Assembly (NCBI RefSeq): GCF_000003815.2
Contig: NC_049996.1
Span: 394,871-437,148 of the forward strand
Reading direction: 5' to 3'
DNA: 42,278 nt
From: Branchiostoma floridae
Lineage: Eukaryota > Chordata > Leptocardii > Amphioxiformes > Branchiostomatidae
Made by a program: the position numbers and the translations under genes. The notes beneath the pieces are model-generated. The model made no database searches. It saw only the letters and a program-made list of their open reading frames with translations, and was not told the origin of the DNA. How positions within the stretch are numbered: the first letter of the stretch is position 1; each line of letters opens with the position of its first letter. Below are positions 41,901 to 42,278 of this stretch, piece after piece.

Positions 41901-42004
41901 GATCATCATGTGTAGGTGTTCCCAGGTCCATGTCTGCCTCATCTCCCCCTAACTCTGGTTCATTACCAATACCATCCCAGGATGGAGGGTCCCACTGGGT
42001 TTGT
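38784..42004 (-). CDS. SETD2: SETD2 histone H3K36 methyltransferase, C-terminal four exons
   Basis: Exons 41893-42004, 40363-40443, 40027-40128 and 38784-38942 join in frame to the last ~150 residues. The first begins with the end of the WW domain (QTQWDPPSWDG), then an acidic linker with MDLGTPTHDD. Next comes GKRKPTKADADTSSETARKC. Then the SRI (Set2-Rpb1 interacting) domain: FVVSILNPYRKPDCKHGRIT, TSTEDFKHLARK, LTHGIMNKELKHCRHVEDLE. The SRI domain binds the phosphorylated RNA polymerase II tail and couples H3K36 trimethylation to elongation. The linker MDLGTPT and the order WW then SRI are those of SETD2. The AWS, SET and post-SET domains would lie beyond 42278, outside the window. Confidence 0.95.
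39110..39335. repeat. Dispersed repeat in SETD2 intron
   Basis: Second copy of the 35075-35325 repeat: tgcagaatgttttccctcta, ctcaccccaaagtagtg, gtagcctgacgcgatagcca, aaaccttttctgctagg. Confidence 0.8.
40027..40128 (-). CDS. SETD2: SETD2 exon, first part of SRI domain
   Basis: Acceptor taccacag and donor AAAG|gtaatg. 34 codons, including NPYRKPDCKHGRITSTEDF. Phase 0 in and out. Confidence 0.95.
40363..40443 (-). CDS. SETD2: SETD2 exon, pre-SRI linker
   Basis: Acceptor ccttatccag and donor AAAAAG|gtaagg. 27 codons, including TSSETARKCKDVFRKK. Phase 0 in and out. Confidence 0.93.
40544..40860. repeat. Element with repeated acttgcccgatcgggcaagt motifs
   Basis: gacttgtcctatcgggcaag near 40554 and acttgtccgatcgggcaagt near 40765 are direct copies. 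Each is followed by an inverted cttgcccga, making short palindromes around atcgggcaag. It lies in a SETD2 intron and is probably a MITE remnant. Confidence 0.6.
41100..41586. mobile_element. MITE, TA-flanked (Tc1/mariner or pogo-like)
   Basis: The left end CAGTCAAACCTGCCC pairs with the right end (reverse complement TAGTCAAACCTGCCC). Flanks are TA at 41098-41099 and 41587-41588. The motif cgaccacct is repeated inside both arms (41118, 41216, 41519). It lies in a SETD2 intron. No transposase. Confidence 0.8.
41893..42004 (-). CDS. SETD2: SETD2 exon, WW domain end
   Basis: Acceptor ttccccccag-type (tttcccccag) and donor AAG|gtaaca. The first base completes a split codon, then QTQWDPPSWDGIGNEPELGG and the MDLGTPT linker. 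Confidence 0.93.
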
Positions 42005-42109
42005 CTGGGGGAAAAAACAAGAACAGAAAATTGTTTTCGTTCTGTAATTATGAAACTTGAGAGATTTGAACAACCTTTTGTTGTGAATTACTAAAAATGC
42101 CAAAACTTT

Positions 42110-42278
42110 CACTGTGGTTTTATGTTCGAGGTTTTTGTGGCGGTTGCTTCACCATGAACTCAAAACGGAAGAGGAAGATAGACAAAAGGAAAATGTTCAT
42201 GGTGGTTTTGAGTTTGCGGTGAAGCCATAGGCGGCGCGAGTGGAAGACAGATGGAAAATGTTTACGGTGGTTTTGAGT
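42110..42278. mobile_element. Edge repeat related to 8991-9156 (cut by window end)
   Basis: Repeated gtggttttgagt / ggtgaagcc blocks (at 42201-42224 and 42266-42278), with inverted ttcaccatgaactcaaaacg, resemble the interior of the MITE at 8991. The end lies outside the window. Confidence 0.55.

Noticed and set aside
1-42278. CRISPR arrays, tRNA or rRNA genes, bacterial defence systems
   Set aside because: None seen. Tandem repeats here lack the short-repeat/unique-spacer pattern and the window is clearly metazoan.

Overview
The window looks like whole-genome shotgun sequence from an animal, most likely a cephalochordate (amphioxus, Branchiostoma). The evidence is split genes with GT-AG introns, a vertebrate-like SETD2 C-terminus, an amphioxus-style intron-rich globin, and very dense short inverted-repeat transposons (MITEs). 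The genus is inferred and no species is proven. There are five assembly gaps of N (2308-2442, 6019-6118, 24918-25017, 25663-25762, 28721-28820). No RNA gene, CRISPR array or bacterial-type operon was seen.

Layout. (1) 1-2629, plus strand: a tandem array of ~293-bp units, arranged as a 3-unit (879-bp) higher-order repeat, runs into a 36-nt microexon and two further exons. The last of these carries a cytochrome c CxxCH haem motif. The rest of that gene was not found. (2) 2630-13576: mostly repeats, with inverted-repeat elements, LINE 3' ends, minisatellites and a long foldback palindrome. Only weak candidate exons were seen. (3) 13577-18672, minus strand: three exons of an unrecognised gene whose reading phases agree at both junctions. 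Its second intron holds a ~195-bp tandem array in which every unit walked keeps a copy of the upstream exon's 5' splice site. (4) 19814-29030, minus strand: a 14-exon unrecognised gene, with frame preserved at every junction that could be checked, encoding roughly 575 residues plus whatever the gaps hide. (5) 31609-35648, plus strand: a complete four-exon, 186-residue globin. It has an N-myristoylation signal and the proximal histidine F8, but CD1 is Trp and E7 is Leu. (6) 38784-42004, minus strand: the last four exons of SETD2, a histone H3K36 methyltransferase, covering the WW-domain end and the SRI domain.

The most striking features concern how repeats meet splice sites. A 449-bp hAT-like MITE sits exactly on the globin exon 2 donor, and its 8-bp target duplication copied the splice site. 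A TTAA-flanked MITE ends 21 bp before the exon 3 acceptor of the same intron. Two separate tandem arrays (1-1730 and about 14010-16324) are built from units that include exon-edge sequence. A repeat present at both 22768 and 33258 forms a natural empty-site/filled-site pair that proves one MITE insertion.

The genes are an ordinary mix of metazoan genes with no evident shared pathway. No clearly new defence or mobile system was found. The novelty lies in the unusual globin haem pocket, the unrecognised genes and the splice-site repeats.
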